Shown here: positions 42,312 to 51,906 of the stretch, in pieces | Numbering within the stretch: the stretch's first letter is position 1 | Layout: each line of letters opens with the position of its first letter | NCBI GenBank assembly: GCA_934644965.1 | Contig: CAKUDG010000001.1 | Location: forward strand, 248,001 to 312,000 | DNA from: an uncultured Victivallales bacterium | GTDB taxonomy: Bacteria > Verrucomicrobiota > Lentisphaeria > Victivallales > UBA1829 | DNA: 64,000 nucleotides | Direction: 5' to 3' | Translations under genes and position numbers: made by a program | Notes under the pieces: generated by a model | The model's input: only the letters and a program-made list of their open reading frames with translations | Told to the model about the DNA's origin: nothing | Databases searched by the model: none

Positions 42312-45179
42312 ATGAAATCTGCTTCGGATTCCCAGAAGAAGAAGGTTGTTTCCTCTAAAGAAAAACCGACTGTGTCAGAAAAAAAACTTTCGCAGACCGC
42401 TGTGAAAAAAACTCCGCTTGTGCCCCCTGCCGCGCCCTCAAAAAAGACACAGGAGGCTCCTGTGAAAAAATCCGCTTCCATGACTTCTGAACAGAAAAAA
42501 ACAGAAAAAACAGCATCCTCAAAACGTTCCGCCGTGCAGAGTTCCGTAGAAAAACAGCCTGCAGCGGCGAAAAAGAGCAAGGCCGTTTCCAAGACAGCAG
42601 TCCCCGCTGAAAAAACGAAAACCGCTGAGAAAACGAAGAAGGAAAACAGCAGAGAAAATACCGCAAGCGTTTCCTCCACATCTGAAAAATCCACCGGGAA
42701 AGGCACAGGAAGGAAACAGGAAGCAGCCGCATCGGTCACCGCAGCCGGAAAAAAAGCCGCGGCGGAGGCGAAAGTCAAAGTCAAAGTACCCCCGGCTGCC
42801 CAGAATGCACAGAAAAGAAAATCGCCGGAACCGGAAAAAGAAGTGAAATCCTCCTCCCCGGCACAAAAAAAGATGCAGAAAACTTCTGCCGCTCTCCCCG
42901 GGACAGGAAAAACGGATAAAGGCAAAGAAAAACCGGAAAAGACAGAGAAAAAAAAGGATACCTCCGCTCTCTCTGCGGCCCGGAATCTGAATGACGGCAA
43001 GAAGAAGAGCAGGAGCGTTCCGGAAAAATCTGTTTCTCCTGCCGCAGCGTCGCACTCCGCTTCCGTCGTGTCGGCTGCCCCCCCGGCTCCGAAAACTGGG
43101 AAAAAACAGAAGGGGAGTCCTGCGGCGGCTCCGCTCCAGACTCCTTCCGAAACCGGCAAGACTGAAAAAAAAGAAACGAAGAAGAAAGCGGAAAAAGATC
43201 AGAAGCCCGTCTTCTCTCTCCAGTCCGCCGTTCAGAAGAAAGCTGGAAACACGGGAACGGCGGTCTCAAAAGACCCGGAAGGAACTCTTCAGAGTCAGAA
43301 AAAGTCTGACGGGGCGTCTGCCGTTCCGGATCTGAAAGCCGGGAAAACGCAGAAGGGCAAGGCCGCTGTCCCGCCTGTTCAGGCAAGTCCGGAAACAGAG
43401 TCGAAGAACTCCTCCTCTTCCGGAGCCGAAGATTCTTCCCGCTCGAAGAAAAGCGGGAAGGATACGGGAAAGAAAGCGGGGAAAGATCTGGAAACCGCTT
43501 CTCCCCGCGCCGCCGTTCAAAAAAACGGAAACGCGGGAAAGACGGTCTCGAAAGATCCGGAAGAAACTCTTCAGAACCAGAAAAAATCCGACGGGTCCGC
43601 CGTGTCGCCGAAAAACGCGAAGAAGTCCGGGAAGAAACAGATGGAAGGCCTTCTTCCTTCTGTTGCTGCCGCTCAGAATCGGCAGGAAGCCGGAGCTGCG
43701 GAGCTCAGGACAAAGAAAAAGGCAGGGGGAAGCAGCAGTTCTCCGGCATCGTCGGACGGGGGGAAAGACGTTCCGAAAGCTTCCTCGTCTCCCGTTCCGG
43801 GCTCCGCGCCTGCAAAGCAGACGGCGAAGAAGTCCCAGGCAGATCAGGCTTCTCTGAAAAAAGAGGGAAAGTCCTCGCAGGAAAATTTGCCTGTCCGGGA
43901 ACAGAAGCAGGAAACGAAAAAAGAGAAGTCTGTTCCGTCCGCATCATCCGCAGGCGGCAAAGAAGCCGATGCCGCTCCCGCCCCGGCAAAAAAGACAGGG
44001 AAGACGGCTTCCGCAGCTTCTGCCGAAACAGCAGCGCCCTCATCTTCATCGCTTCCGGCGGAAGCGAAAGACGGGAAGGACAAGCCCGCGAAGACGGCTG
44101 AGAAGGAGGGGGAAATGCCCTCTTCAGTTCCGCCGCCCAAACCTCCGAAAAGAGTCAAAGTGCCGGAGAAACTGCTTGTCGACATTGAAGTGGAAAAGCA
44201 GATTGATTCTCCCCGGACCGAGGAAGAACCCGTGATCGAGGATATCGACATTGACCTGAATTCGCTGGATCTTCAGAACGGTGAAAAAGATCTTTCTCTG
44301 GATCGGAAAAATGCAAAGGTCGCCGCGAAACACGGTTCGGTAACCAAAAACGACACGATGAAAGTGTATATGCACGACATCGGCCAGATTGATCTGGTGA
44401 CCAAGGATCAGGAAGTGGACCTTGCTGCGATGATCCACGGAGAGGACAATATTGCCCACGACAAGGCAAGAGCGACGCTGATCAAGGCGAATCTCCGTCT
44501 GGTCGTCAAAATTGCGCATGACTTCAAGGGACTGGGGCTTCCGCTTCTGGACCTGATTTCCGAAGGGAATATCGGTCTGATGCGTGCGGTGGAGAAATTC
44601 GATCCCGCGAAAGGGGCGAAATTCAGTTCTTACGCGGCCTGGTGGATCAAGCAGTCCATGCGGCGGGCCCTTGCGAATCAGAGCCGTACCATCCGCATTC
44701 CAGTGCAGTCGGCGGGGAAGATCAACAAAATCAAATCCGTCCGGATGAAACTTACGGAAAAACTTGGACGCGAGCCGACCGATGCCGAAATCGCGGAAAA
44801 CCTGGACTACAGCGAAAGAACCGTCGCAGGTCTTCGTCTTGCAGATCTGCGGACCTTCTCTCTGCACGACCCCATCCAGCAGGGGGAAGACGGAGAATTT
44901 CAGGATATCATTCCCGACCGCGGAGCCATGACCCCGGACCGGATTCTCAGTGATGTGGAATCCGTCGGCCGCCTGATGGATCTTCTGCGCGATCTGGATG
45001 AACGCGAACGGATGATCCTGAAAATGCGTTTCGGACTTGACGGAGCCCGATCCCGGACTCTGGAGGAAGTCAGTCAGGAAATCGGGCGTACCCGGGAACG
45101 CGTCCGTCAGATCCAGAACCAGGCGCTGAGCAAACTCCGCGCCATGCTGGCCGATGAAGCCGGATTTGCCAATGAATAA
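42312..45179 (+). CDS. rpoD: Primary RNA polymerase sigma factor with giant low-complexity N-terminal extension
   Basis: The protein has 955 residues. The last ~280 are a standard sigma-70: region 1.2 (TMKVYMHDIGQIDLVTKDQE), region 2 (KANLRLVVKIAHDF, LISEGNIGLMRAVEKFD, SSYAAWWIKQSMRRAL), region 3, and region 4 (RTLEEVSQEIGRTRERVRQI). The first ~640 residues are almost entirely Lys, Ser, Ala, Pro, Glu, Gly and Thr, predicted disordered and strongly basic, followed by an acidic stretch (EEEPVIEDIDIDLNSLDL). A 95-residue period repeat lies inside (306-336 and 401-431). AAGGAG lies 12 bp before the ATG. rpsU follows. Confidence 0.95.
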   Translation: MKSASDSQKKKVVSSKEKPTVSEKKLSQTAVKKTPLVPPAAPSKKTQEAPVKKSASMTSEQKKTEKTASSKRSAVQSSVEKQPAAAKKSKAVSKTAVPAEKTKTAEKTKKENSRENTASVSSTSEKSTGKGTGRKQEAAASVTAAGKKAAAEAKVKVKVPPAAQNAQKRKSPEPEKEVKSSSPAQKKMQKTSAALPGTGKTDKGKEKPEKTEKKKDTSALSAARNLNDGKKKSRSVPEKSVSPAAASHSASVVSAAPPAPKTGKKQKGSPAAAPLQTPSETGKTEKKETKKKAEKDQKPVFSLQSAVQKKAGNTGTAVSKDPEGTLQSQKKSDGASAVPDLKAGKTQKGKAAVPPVQASPETESKNSSSSGAEDSSRSKKSGKDTGKKAGKDLETASPRAAVQKNGNAGKTVSKDPEETLQNQKKSDGSAVSPKNAKKSGKKQMEGLLPSVAAAQNRQEAGAAELRTKKKAGGSSSSPASSDGGKDVPKASSSPVPGSAPAKQTAKKSQADQASLKKEGKSSQENLPVREQKQETKKEKSVPSASSAGGKEADAAPAPAKKTGKTASAASAETAAPSSSSLPAEAKDGKDKPAKTAEKEGEMPSSVPPPKPPKRVKVPEKLLVDIEVEKQIDSPRTEEEPVIEDIDIDLNSLDLQNGEKDLSLDRKNAKVAAKHGSVTKNDTMKVYMHDIGQIDLVTKDQEVDLAAMIHGEDNIAHDKARATLIKANLRLVVKIAHDFKGLGLPLLDLISEGNIGLMRAVEKFDPAKGAKFSSYAAWWIKQSMRRALANQSRTIRIPVQSAGKINKIKSVRMKLTEKLGREPTDAEIAENLDYSERTVAGLRLADLRTFSLHDPIQQGEDGEFQDIIPDRGAMTPDRILSDVESVGRLMDLLRDLDERERMILKMRFGLDGARSRTLEEVSQEIGRTRERVRQIQNQALSKLRAMLADEAGFANE
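43227..43605 (+). repeat. Internal direct repeat in rpoD, period 285 bp
   Basis: gccgttcagaagaaagctgg (43227) and gccgttcaaaaaaacggaaa (43512) begin related ~93-bp units. They encode SKDPEGTLQSQKKSDG and SKDPEETLQNQKKSDG. The unit between them is not clearly repeated further. Confidence 0.8.
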
Positions 45180-45274
45180 AACCATCAAAACAAAGCGCCA
45201 GCCATCCCCTTGCAGAAGGGAACTGGATGAACTTATGAACAGATTCAGTTTCTGAAGGGGGGTGAACAAAGATC

Positions 45275-45442
45275 ATGGAAGCAACAGAAGTCCGTCTGAA
45301 AAAAGGCGAGCCGATCGACCGCGCCCTGCGCAGGCTGAAGAAAAAGCTCGACAAGGAAGGAACTCTCAAGGAACTCCGCAACCGGAGGCACTTCGAGAAG
45401 CCCAGCGAAAAGAAGCGCCGTTCACAGCGCCGCAGAGGCTGA
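45275..45442 (+). CDS. rpsU: 30S ribosomal protein S21
   Basis: The protein has 55 residues. It begins [20 protein letters not shown] and continues [20 protein letters not shown], then [16 protein letters not shown]. This is the S21 pattern: an N-terminal strand, two basic helices and an Arg-rich tail. S21 contacts the anti-Shine-Dalgarno region of 16S rRNA. The start is fixed by a near-perfect ribosome site aaggggggtga. It follows rpoD by 95 bp, recalling the rpsU-dnaG-rpoD macromolecular synthesis operon in reversed order and without dnaG. A strong terminator follows. Confidence 0.93.
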   Translation: MEATEVRLKKGEPIDRALRRLKKKLDKEGTLKELRNRRHFEKPSEKKRRSQRRRG

Positions 45443-45527
45443 GCCTTCCTCAGGGGAAAAAGCAGCCTTCCTGATTTCCCCGCATCTTTTCTCCCCGGGA
45501 AACCCGGAGAGAAATAGGAATGGCGGA

Positions 45528-45565
45528 AAAGACGTTTCCGGAGATTTCCGGGAACGTCTTTTTTT
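45528..45565 (+). terminator. Rho-independent terminator after rpsU
   Basis: A 15-bp stem, aaagacgtttccgga (45528-45542) with tccgggaacgtcttt (45547-45561), has one wobble pair and loop gatt. It continues into TTTT. Confidence 0.93.
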
Positions 45566-45589
45566 ATTTTCAAAACAGGATCCCGGAGG

Positions 45590-45617
45590 TTGCGAAAATG
45601 GAAAAATGCGCTATCTT
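45590..45617 (+). promoter_or_regulatory. Candidate promoter of the LptF/G gene
   Basis: TTGCGA (45590-45595), 16-bp spacer, TATCTT (45612-45617). A GGAGG (45585-45589) just upstream precedes a short 24-codon frame (45598-45672) that is probably not translated if transcription starts at ~45624. Confidence 0.35.
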
Positions 45618-45731
45618 ACGGGGAAGCGGGAAAGCATCCTATTCTCTGAAGATTGCGGGAAGAGTCCATTGAACAACAGAAACAGTCCATCCCTCAAATA
45701 CTTGAGCAACACGCCGAGAACATTCAGCCAG

Positions 45732-46844
45732 ATGCCGATTCTGGACTTTTACGTCCTGCGCGAATTTCTGGTGCCGTTCACAGCGTTGCTCTTTGCATTC
45801 TGTCTGCTGTTTCTGGTGGGAGACATGTTCAACGATCTCAACGAATTCCTGGATCATAAGTCACCCGTGTCTCTGGCAGCCAGGTATTTTATACTGAAGA
45901 TGCCTGGGAACATCCGGTTCATTCTTCCAATCACGGTGTTGCTCTCGTGCATGTATACGCTGGCGAATTTCGGGAGGCACAGGGAAATCACGGCGATGAG
46001 AGCCTCAGGGATTTCCCTCTTCCGTTCCGCATTTCCGATCTATATGGTAGCGTTCGCGGTCACTCTGGTGAATTTCTGGTTCAACGAAAAGGTGGTGCCG
46101 GACTGCGAACGGGAATCGACCATTCTCATCGAAACCGTGCAGAACCCCGATTACGAGAAATGGATGCACAGCATGCTTCAGTACCGGAGCAGCGACAAGA
46201 AAAGAGATTGGCTTTTTCAGGAATTTGATGCGGAGGGAGTCCAGAAAAACATCATCCTGAAAATTTATGTGGACGGGACCGGCGAATCGGAAGGCCGTCA
46301 GGTTCTCTCTCAGGACATCCGCGCGGAGGAAGCCCGCTTCATTGAAGGAAAAGGCTGGGAATTCAAAGGAGTGCTCCGCACCCCTTACAGCCAGTTCTAT
46401 CTGCCCGGACAGCCTGAAGAACTCGAAACACTCACCATTTCCAGAGATGAAATTCCTGAAACGCCAGACAACATCATCAACTCCATCAAACCCCCGGAGG
46501 AATTGCCCACCTGGATCATTTACGATATTCTCCAAAGCAGTAAAAACATGGCTCCGACACTGAGAAACATTTACACAACAATCTTTTATTACCGTCTGGC
46601 ATTCCCGTGGGTCTGTTTTCTCTGTGTATTTCTGGCACTTCCTCTTGCTGCGAAAAATGAACGTTCCGGAATCTTTACAGCCATCACCGCCGCCGTGGGA
46701 ATCATTGTGCTGTACCAGATCATGACGGAAGTCTTCATGCTGCTCGGCAAGCAGGGAATCCTCCCCCCCATCGTCGGAGGACTGGCACCGACGGTGGCAT
46801 TCGCCCTGTACGGATGGTTCTTCCTCATCCGCAAAGCAGGCTGA
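45732..46844 (+). CDS. LptF/LptG-family permease (LPS export)
   Basis: The protein has 370 residues. It belongs to the YjgP/YjgQ family, the inner-membrane half of the LptB2FG transporter that extracts LPS. Start ATG 45732 (MPILDFYVLREFLVPFTALL) matches how the family begins; the frame is open further upstream from 45606. Layout: three membrane helices (~8-125, with LPITVLLSCMYTLANFGRHREITAMRASG cut by loops), a periplasmic beta-jellyroll (~150-270), then three helices including FLALPLAAKNERSGIF. LptF and LptG cannot be separated here; the sister gene and lptB are not in the window. Confidence 0.9.
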   Translation: MPILDFYVLREFLVPFTALLFAFCLLFLVGDMFNDLNEFLDHKSPVSLAARYFILKMPGNIRFILPITVLLSCMYTLANFGRHREITAMRASGISLFRSAFPIYMVAFAVTLVNFWFNEKVVPDCERESTILIETVQNPDYEKWMHSMLQYRSSDKKRDWLFQEFDAEGVQKNIILKIYVDGTGESEGRQVLSQDIRAEEARFIEGKGWEFKGVLRTPYSQFYLPGQPEELETLTISRDEIPETPDNIINSIKPPEELPTWIIYDILQSSKNMAPTLRNIYTTIFYYRLAFPWVCFLCVFLALPLAAKNERSGIFTAITAAVGIIVLYQIMTEVFMLLGKQGILPPIVGGLAPTVAFALYGWFFLIRKAG

Positions 46845-47329
46845 GGCCAATTCCAACTTATTCTCAATCGTATTTCCCTCTCCATTCATCCTTATCTTAG
46901 GTTCCCTGTCATAAATGAAAGGGCCTTTTTCTTCCCTTACGTCCCCCCGCGCGCAGAAACGGTGGTGGAGGGGAAAAGAGGGAAAAGGAAGAAAGAGCCC
47001 GGGTATTCTTCCTGCCAGGCAGCACACACATGCACCAACAGGGATTTGTTCTTTCCCGTCCCGCTTCGTCCCGCTTCGTGTCAGGAATCTAATTTTCGCA
47101 TTTTCATGCAATCTTCCCGGATCTTCAGGAAAGACGAGCCGAGACTTGGGAAGAAGGCGGATTCAGATACAGATTTTTCGTCTGACCATGACAGATTTCT
47201 GAAAAAAAGAATTGAAGAAAAGAATTTTTGATTTGAAAAAAGGAAAAATCAGAGCTATCCTTTCACGTGTTTTTCTAAAAATCAAAGAGTCCCCAAGTAA
47301 ACAATCTAGAGAGAAAGAGAGAGAGTAAC
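46845..47329. other. Intergenic region before the 1375-residue protein
   Basis: No gene is supported. A short 10-bp tandem CCCGCTTCGT x2 lies near 47060-47080. A promoter candidate is at 47233-47261. Confidence 0.55.
47233..47261 (+). promoter_or_regulatory. Candidate promoter
   Basis: TTGAAA (47233-47238), 17-bp spacer, TATCCT (47256-47261), giving a leader of about 60 nt for the gene at 47330. Confidence 0.45.
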
Positions 47330-50300
47330 ATGCCGAAGATTTGCAATGCGATTCTGCTTGCAGGACTTTCACTCCCTGTCATTCCGGACCTCTCAGCAGC
47401 GGAACCCGCCGAGTATTTCCGGGAGAACTTCCGGAACTACACGGAACAGGCGCCGTTGTGTCCGGAGGGGAAAGGATTCTCGGTCGGCAACGATCCGATC
47501 TGGGCGGACAGTGCGGAACTGAATGTCAATGCAAAGGAACCCGGATTCATCTTCAAGGATTTTCAAGGAGCTGCCGGGAAAACCCTTTCCGCCTTCGATC
47601 TGCTTTTCGATTTCCGCTTCAATAACGACAAGGGAGAATTCAAAGTATATCTGAAGGGAGCGGACGGCAAGGATAAAGTCGTTGTCTTCACCCCGAAGGA
47701 AGTGTCGCTCGACACAGCCAAAACGGCCTTCCAGGTGCCGCATCGGACCAGACAATGGGAAAAGGCGGCTCTCAAATTCTCCGGAGGCAAACTGGATGTC
47801 TATGTGACTGCGGACAGACAGTATAAAAAACTCTTCACTGCCGCATTGGGTTCCTTCCAGCTGAAGGGCTTCAATATTTTTGCGGAACCGGAGAAACAGT
47901 TTGCGGTGTCGCATTTCCTTCTCCGCAGCCCCGGGGCACTGAAGGACAGCAGCGTGTTGGATCTGACAGCCTCCCTGAAAAGTCTGACGGACAAAAAAGG
48001 ATTCCAGACAGCCGCATCGGAAAGCACTCCCGTGACCATCCGTCCTGAAAAAGCCGGAGGAATCACCGTGATCGCGGGAACGGAAAAGGATGCGGTCAAA
48101 GGAATTCTCAAGTGGAGCGACGGGACGCAGACGGAACTTTCCATCAACACAGAAGGGATCCGGAAGCATTCCCTGATGGCCCCTGTCGGCGAACAGGCGA
48201 AAGGAACGAAAATCGATCTGCCTGATGCTTTCCTGAGTGTCAAAGGAGATAAGAATCTTCTTCAGAACGTTTATGTCCGCCCCCTTCTGCGGCGCTATCA
48301 CAGCAGCTACAGCGTCGTTCCGGAATATGTGGACATCATCCGCGACTGGGAAAAACTGCCGAAAGCCTCGGAACATCCCCTCCGCATCGAATTCCGCCGG
48401 GACGGTCAGAACACACAGCTCTTCCTGGACGGCTCCTATGCAGGAATTCTGAACGACAAGGGAGCCGTTCTGCAGAGTGCAGATTTCTTCTTCAAGAAGG
48501 GAGCCTCCTATAAGGACGCCCGTTCGGACTCCCCAGCTCTGAAGGCCGATCCGAAATACTATCCGCTTGACATCACGGCCCGTCCGAAAGCCAAGGCCTT
48601 CGTTGATGCGCAAAGCAGTCTGAAAGAGGGGTTTGCGAATGTCAACGGGATTCCGATGTTCGTGGCATCCCCGGAACATTCCTCCGATGTCGGCATTGCC
48701 CGCCAGGGAATGGGTGAATGGGCGCTGGAAGTGGAGGAATATCTGGGACGTTCGCCCTTCGACGGACTCCTGAGCGAAGTGCATTACCTGCTTCCTCCGG
48801 CTGACTATACCAAGGCCTGGATCCTCTGCGCCGTGGATCCCGATCCGGCAAAGGATCCGATCCTGACGACACGCATCGGATACTACATCTACCCGAACGG
48901 AAGCGGCCAGAACATGATGGCCGATACGCACACCGTCTTCCCGCGCAAGGGAGAAGCCCTGCCCGCAAACATGAAACAAGTCGGGAGCGTGAAGATCAAA
49001 GGAGTGGAAACGCCGCTCTATCTTGCCGAAATCGAACTCGGAACGGGACGCGTGCTGGATCTTCCCGCACGGCAGAAGTATCTCAATCTGGACTTCTTCG
49101 GAAAACCGTGGGAGAATTTTGAACAGATTGACCGCACAGGAAAACCCACTCCGTATTCCACAAGCGCGGTGCAGATCTTCGGAATCACGCTGGAACAGGC
49201 GCCGGTTCTGATGGATATCGAGCAGAAACAGCCGGGGAACGTCTTCACCCAGGCGGAAAATCCGGAGACATCGGTAGTGCTGAAGTCTCTGCGTCCGGCC
49301 AAAGGGAAACTGGTCTGGGAAGCGTTTGACGCTGACGGGAAAAAAGTCGCGGGCTCTTCCGCTGACTGGCAGTTCGCCAAAGCCGGAGAGGAGAAAACCC
49401 TCAAAATCTCCCTTCCGAAAGACAAAGTCGGGTACTTCGACCTGAACATGACTCTTGCCGATGAAAAAGGCAACGTGATTCTGACACATCCGGCGCGCTT
49501 CGCCATTCTTGCGAAAGACGAACGCAAAGCGGATAAATACACCTCCCCCTTTGCGACATGGTGGTTCGACGCACACGGCAGTCTCGGCGATTTTGAAGTC
49601 GCCGGTCCCCTGTTCCAGAAAGCCGGAATCCGCAAGGCCAGCTGGGCAACTGCGAAACTTTCCCAGGAGGAAATGGACCGTTTCAACGTCACCACCACGC
49701 TGAACCTGATGTTCCCCCTCGGAATCAGAGATCTCGACCCCGCAACGGGCGAGTTCAAGGAAAAACAGATCCGCGATCCGAAGGATCCGAAAAAGAGGAT
49801 CACCGTCTCCGGCGAGGAATATGCCAGGATGACGATTCAGGAAAATCTGGACAAACGCCCGAAATCCGATCACATCCTCATCTGGCATGAAACCGCTCCC
49901 GGCTACGGTATTCCGGAAGAAATGCTCAACATGGACGTGCCTTCCGATCCGGCGCTCAAAGAGCGTGCGGAAAACCTCGGAAAGTACATCAACGCCGCCG
50001 GCAAAATCATCCGGAAGCATTTCCCGAAACTGAAAATCCAGATCGGGAACAGCAGCGCTTCCATCGGAGCTGCCACACTCCCGCTGCGCGGAGGAGCCGA
50101 TCCGCAGTACTATGACTACATCGGGATCGAAACGCCTTCGCAGGTCATTGTCCCGGAAAAGCTGCAGGAAGTCGGTTTCCAGGGCATGATGATTTCCAAG
50201 GACATTGCCGAAAAGCTCGGCAAGCGGAAAATCCCCGCGAACGGATCCTGGGAATTCACCTACCGCTGCGAACGCGACATGGGGGAACAGCAGCAGGCGG

Positions 50301-51457
50301 AATGGTATATGCGCGACGTGCTGATCTCCCTGGCCAATGATTTCTTCCTGATCAGCCCCGGGATCTTCTTCGACTGTTCCAGCGGATACTACAACGGACT
50401 CTGGGGCGGAAGCGGAATCATCACCCGCGGGCCGTATGTGTATCCGAAACGCGCGTATGTAGCGTATGCGGCGCTGACCAATGTGTTTGACCGCGTCAAA
50501 TTCAACCGTCAGATCCCGACCGGATCCACCACGGTCTATGCTCTGGAATTCAATCGCGCAGACGGCCAGAAGGCCATCGCGCTCTGGGCTTCCCGCGGGA
50601 CGGTGAAATTCAAGGTTGAATTCAACGGGAAAGCGTCCGTCAGGGAATTCACGATGTATGGGGCGGAAAGCAGGAAGTCCGGAAATGAAATCACCGTGGA
50701 TGCGGGAACGTCTCCGGTCTATCTGCTCTCGGACAAGGGAGTGAAATCGGTCTCGATTCTTGACAGAGCGTTCCCGAAGGACGAGGCTCGCGCCGCAAAA
50801 TCCAAAGTCGTCGCCCCCCTCAGCTCGCTCGACGGCATCACCGCCGCTCCGGACAAGAGCTATGAAAGCACGCACACCAAATTCCTCCCAATCACCAAAC
50901 CCTCCGATTTCATCGTGAAGGCGGTCAAGGACGAGGAAAAAGGAGACTGCATCGAGGCGACTCTGGACCTCTCCAAAAACAAGGACACCGGGAAATACAT
51001 CTCGGAATACACCCACCTGATGTTCAAGGAACCCGTTCCCGTCGAAGGCAATCCCGCCGCGGTCGGAGTCTGGGTGAAAGGAAACTCCAGCTGGGGACGG
51101 ATCCTCTTTGAAATCGAAGATGCGGAAGGCGAAGTCTGGAAGACTCTCAGCACCTCCGGATGGGGATGCGACATCCTTGACTGGCCAGGAAATCTCTCCG
51201 TCAACTTCGACGGATGGAACTTCGTGGCGCATCCTCTCCGCGATACCGATCTCTTCAACGACCACAGCCCCGGACCAGTCTCCGAGCAGTGGGTCTCCGA
51301 AGGCGGAAACAAGAAGATCGACATGCCGATCAAACTCCGCGGCATCGGAATCGAAGTCAACAGAAACAAACTCGATCTGCTGGATTTCAAGAAGTCCGAG
51401 CCCTCGGTCCGCGTCAAGGACTACAGCGCCGTTTACGACAAGGAGGAAGACAAATAA
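47330..51457 (+). CDS. Very large exported protein, putative glycoside hydrolase-like
   Basis: The protein has 1375 residues. The signal peptide MPKICNAILLAGLSLPVIPD ends near AAEPA. Residues ~25-200 look like a beta-sandwich (jellyroll/LamG-like), and more beta-rich modules run to ~700. Residues ~740-1070 have the alternating pattern of a (beta/alpha)8 barrel, with ILIWHETAPG (Glu854) and YIGIETPSQ (Glu934) as possible acid/base and nucleophile of a clan A-type hydrolase. The last ~200 residues resemble a carbohydrate-binding beta-sandwich (GVWVKGNSSWGRILFEIED). I do not recognise the exact family. It is monocistronic, with its own promoter candidate and terminator. Confidence 0.75.
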   Translation: MPKICNAILLAGLSLPVIPDLSAAEPAEYFRENFRNYTEQAPLCPEGKGFSVGNDPIWADSAELNVNAKEPGFIFKDFQGAAGKTLSAFDLLFDFRFNNDKGEFKVYLKGADGKDKVVVFTPKEVSLDTAKTAFQVPHRTRQWEKAALKFSGGKLDVYVTADRQYKKLFTAALGSFQLKGFNIFAEPEKQFAVSHFLLRSPGALKDSSVLDLTASLKSLTDKKGFQTAASESTPVTIRPEKAGGITVIAGTEKDAVKGILKWSDGTQTELSINTEGIRKHSLMAPVGEQAKGTKIDLPDAFLSVKGDKNLLQNVYVRPLLRRYHSSYSVVPEYVDIIRDWEKLPKASEHPLRIEFRRDGQNTQLFLDGSYAGILNDKGAVLQSADFFFKKGASYKDARSDSPALKADPKYYPLDITARPKAKAFVDAQSSLKEGFANVNGIPMFVASPEHSSDVGIARQGMGEWALEVEEYLGRSPFDGLLSEVHYLLPPADYTKAWILCAVDPDPAKDPILTTRIGYYIYPNGSGQNMMADTHTVFPRKGEALPANMKQVGSVKIKGVETPLYLAEIELGTGRVLDLPARQKYLNLDFFGKPWENFEQIDRTGKPTPYSTSAVQIFGITLEQAPVLMDIEQKQPGNVFTQAENPETSVVLKSLRPAKGKLVWEAFDADGKKVAGSSADWQFAKAGEEKTLKISLPKDKVGYFDLNMTLADEKGNVILTHPARFAILAKDERKADKYTSPFATWWFDAHGSLGDFEVAGPLFQKAGIRKASWATAKLSQEEMDRFNVTTTLNLMFPLGIRDLDPATGEFKEKQIRDPKDPKKRITVSGEEYARMTIQENLDKRPKSDHILIWHETAPGYGIPEEMLNMDVPSDPALKERAENLGKYINAAGKIIRKHFPKLKIQIGNSSASIGAATLPLRGGADPQYYDYIGIETPSQVIVPEKLQEVGFQGMMISKDIAEKLGKRKIPANGSWEFTYRCERDMGEQQQAEWYMRDVLISLANDFFLISPGIFFDCSSGYYNGLWGGSGIITRGPYVYPKRAYVAYAALTNVFDRVKFNRQIPTGSTTVYALEFNRADGQKAIALWASRGTVKFKVEFNGKASVREFTMYGAESRKSGNEITVDAGTSPVYLLSDKGVKSVSILDRAFPKDEARAAKSKVVAPLSSLDGITAAPDKSYESTHTKFLPITKPSDFIVKAVKDEEKGDCIEATLDLSKNKDTGKYISEYTHLMFKEPVPVEGNPAAVGVWVKGNSSWGRILFEIEDAEGEVWKTLSTSGWGCDILDWPGNLSVNFDGWNFVAHPLRDTDLFNDHSPGPVSEQWVSEGGNKKIDMPIKLRGIGIEVNRNKLDLLDFKKSEPSVRVKDYSAVYDKEEDK

Positions 51458-51569
51458 TCCTGTCGTTTTTTCCTCCCCGTTCTCTCTGCAAGCCGCCGCC
51501 CTGAACACTCACCACAGGGGGCGGCGGCATACAAAATGAGAAGGGGGAAAAACATCGGAAATACTGCAG

Positions 51570-51604
51570 GCCGGGAACGGGAAATCTCGTTCCCGGCTTT
51601 TTTT
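51570..51604 (+). terminator. Rho-independent terminator
   Basis: gccgggaacg (51570-51579), 8-base loop, cgttcccggc (51588-51597), then seven T. It ends the 1375-residue gene. Confidence 0.93.
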
Positions 51605-51872
51605 CTTTCCATTTCTCCTGTACTCATTCTCCAGTTTGAATTCATGACGATTCTGTCACAATCCCTTTTCCGGGAATCTCTTTCTTTTTCTTTCCGCACC
51701 CCGGCATCCGGCCTTCCCTCCAGGAGCCCTTTCTCACTTTTGATTCACAAGAAAGAGAAAAAAGAATTATAAAAAATCATTGTTTCTGCCTGCTCCAATA
51801 AAAAAAAACCGAAAAATAATCAAAAAAGAGAAAAATTTTAAAATATTCTTCTCATAATTGAGAAAAAGGTCA
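51605..51872. other. AT-rich spacer upstream of the pseudopilin promoter
   Basis: No gene is visible. A-tracts from about 51770 to 51870 may act as an UP element. Confidence 0.5.
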
Positions 51873-51900
51873 TTGACAGATTCTTTTTTCTTTGTATAAT
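51873..51900 (+). promoter_or_regulatory. Fully consensus sigma-70 promoter of the pseudopilin gene
   Basis: TTGACA (51873-51878), 16-bp spacer, TATAAT (51895-51900), with A/T tracts upstream. Both hexamers match the consensus exactly, the strongest promoter in the window. Confidence 0.85.
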
Positions 51901-51906
51901 TAACAA

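Noticed and set aside
45598..45672. 24-codon frame with a good GGAGG upstream of the LptF/G gene
   Set aside because: It overlaps the likely promoter elements, so the start codon would probably not be on the transcript.
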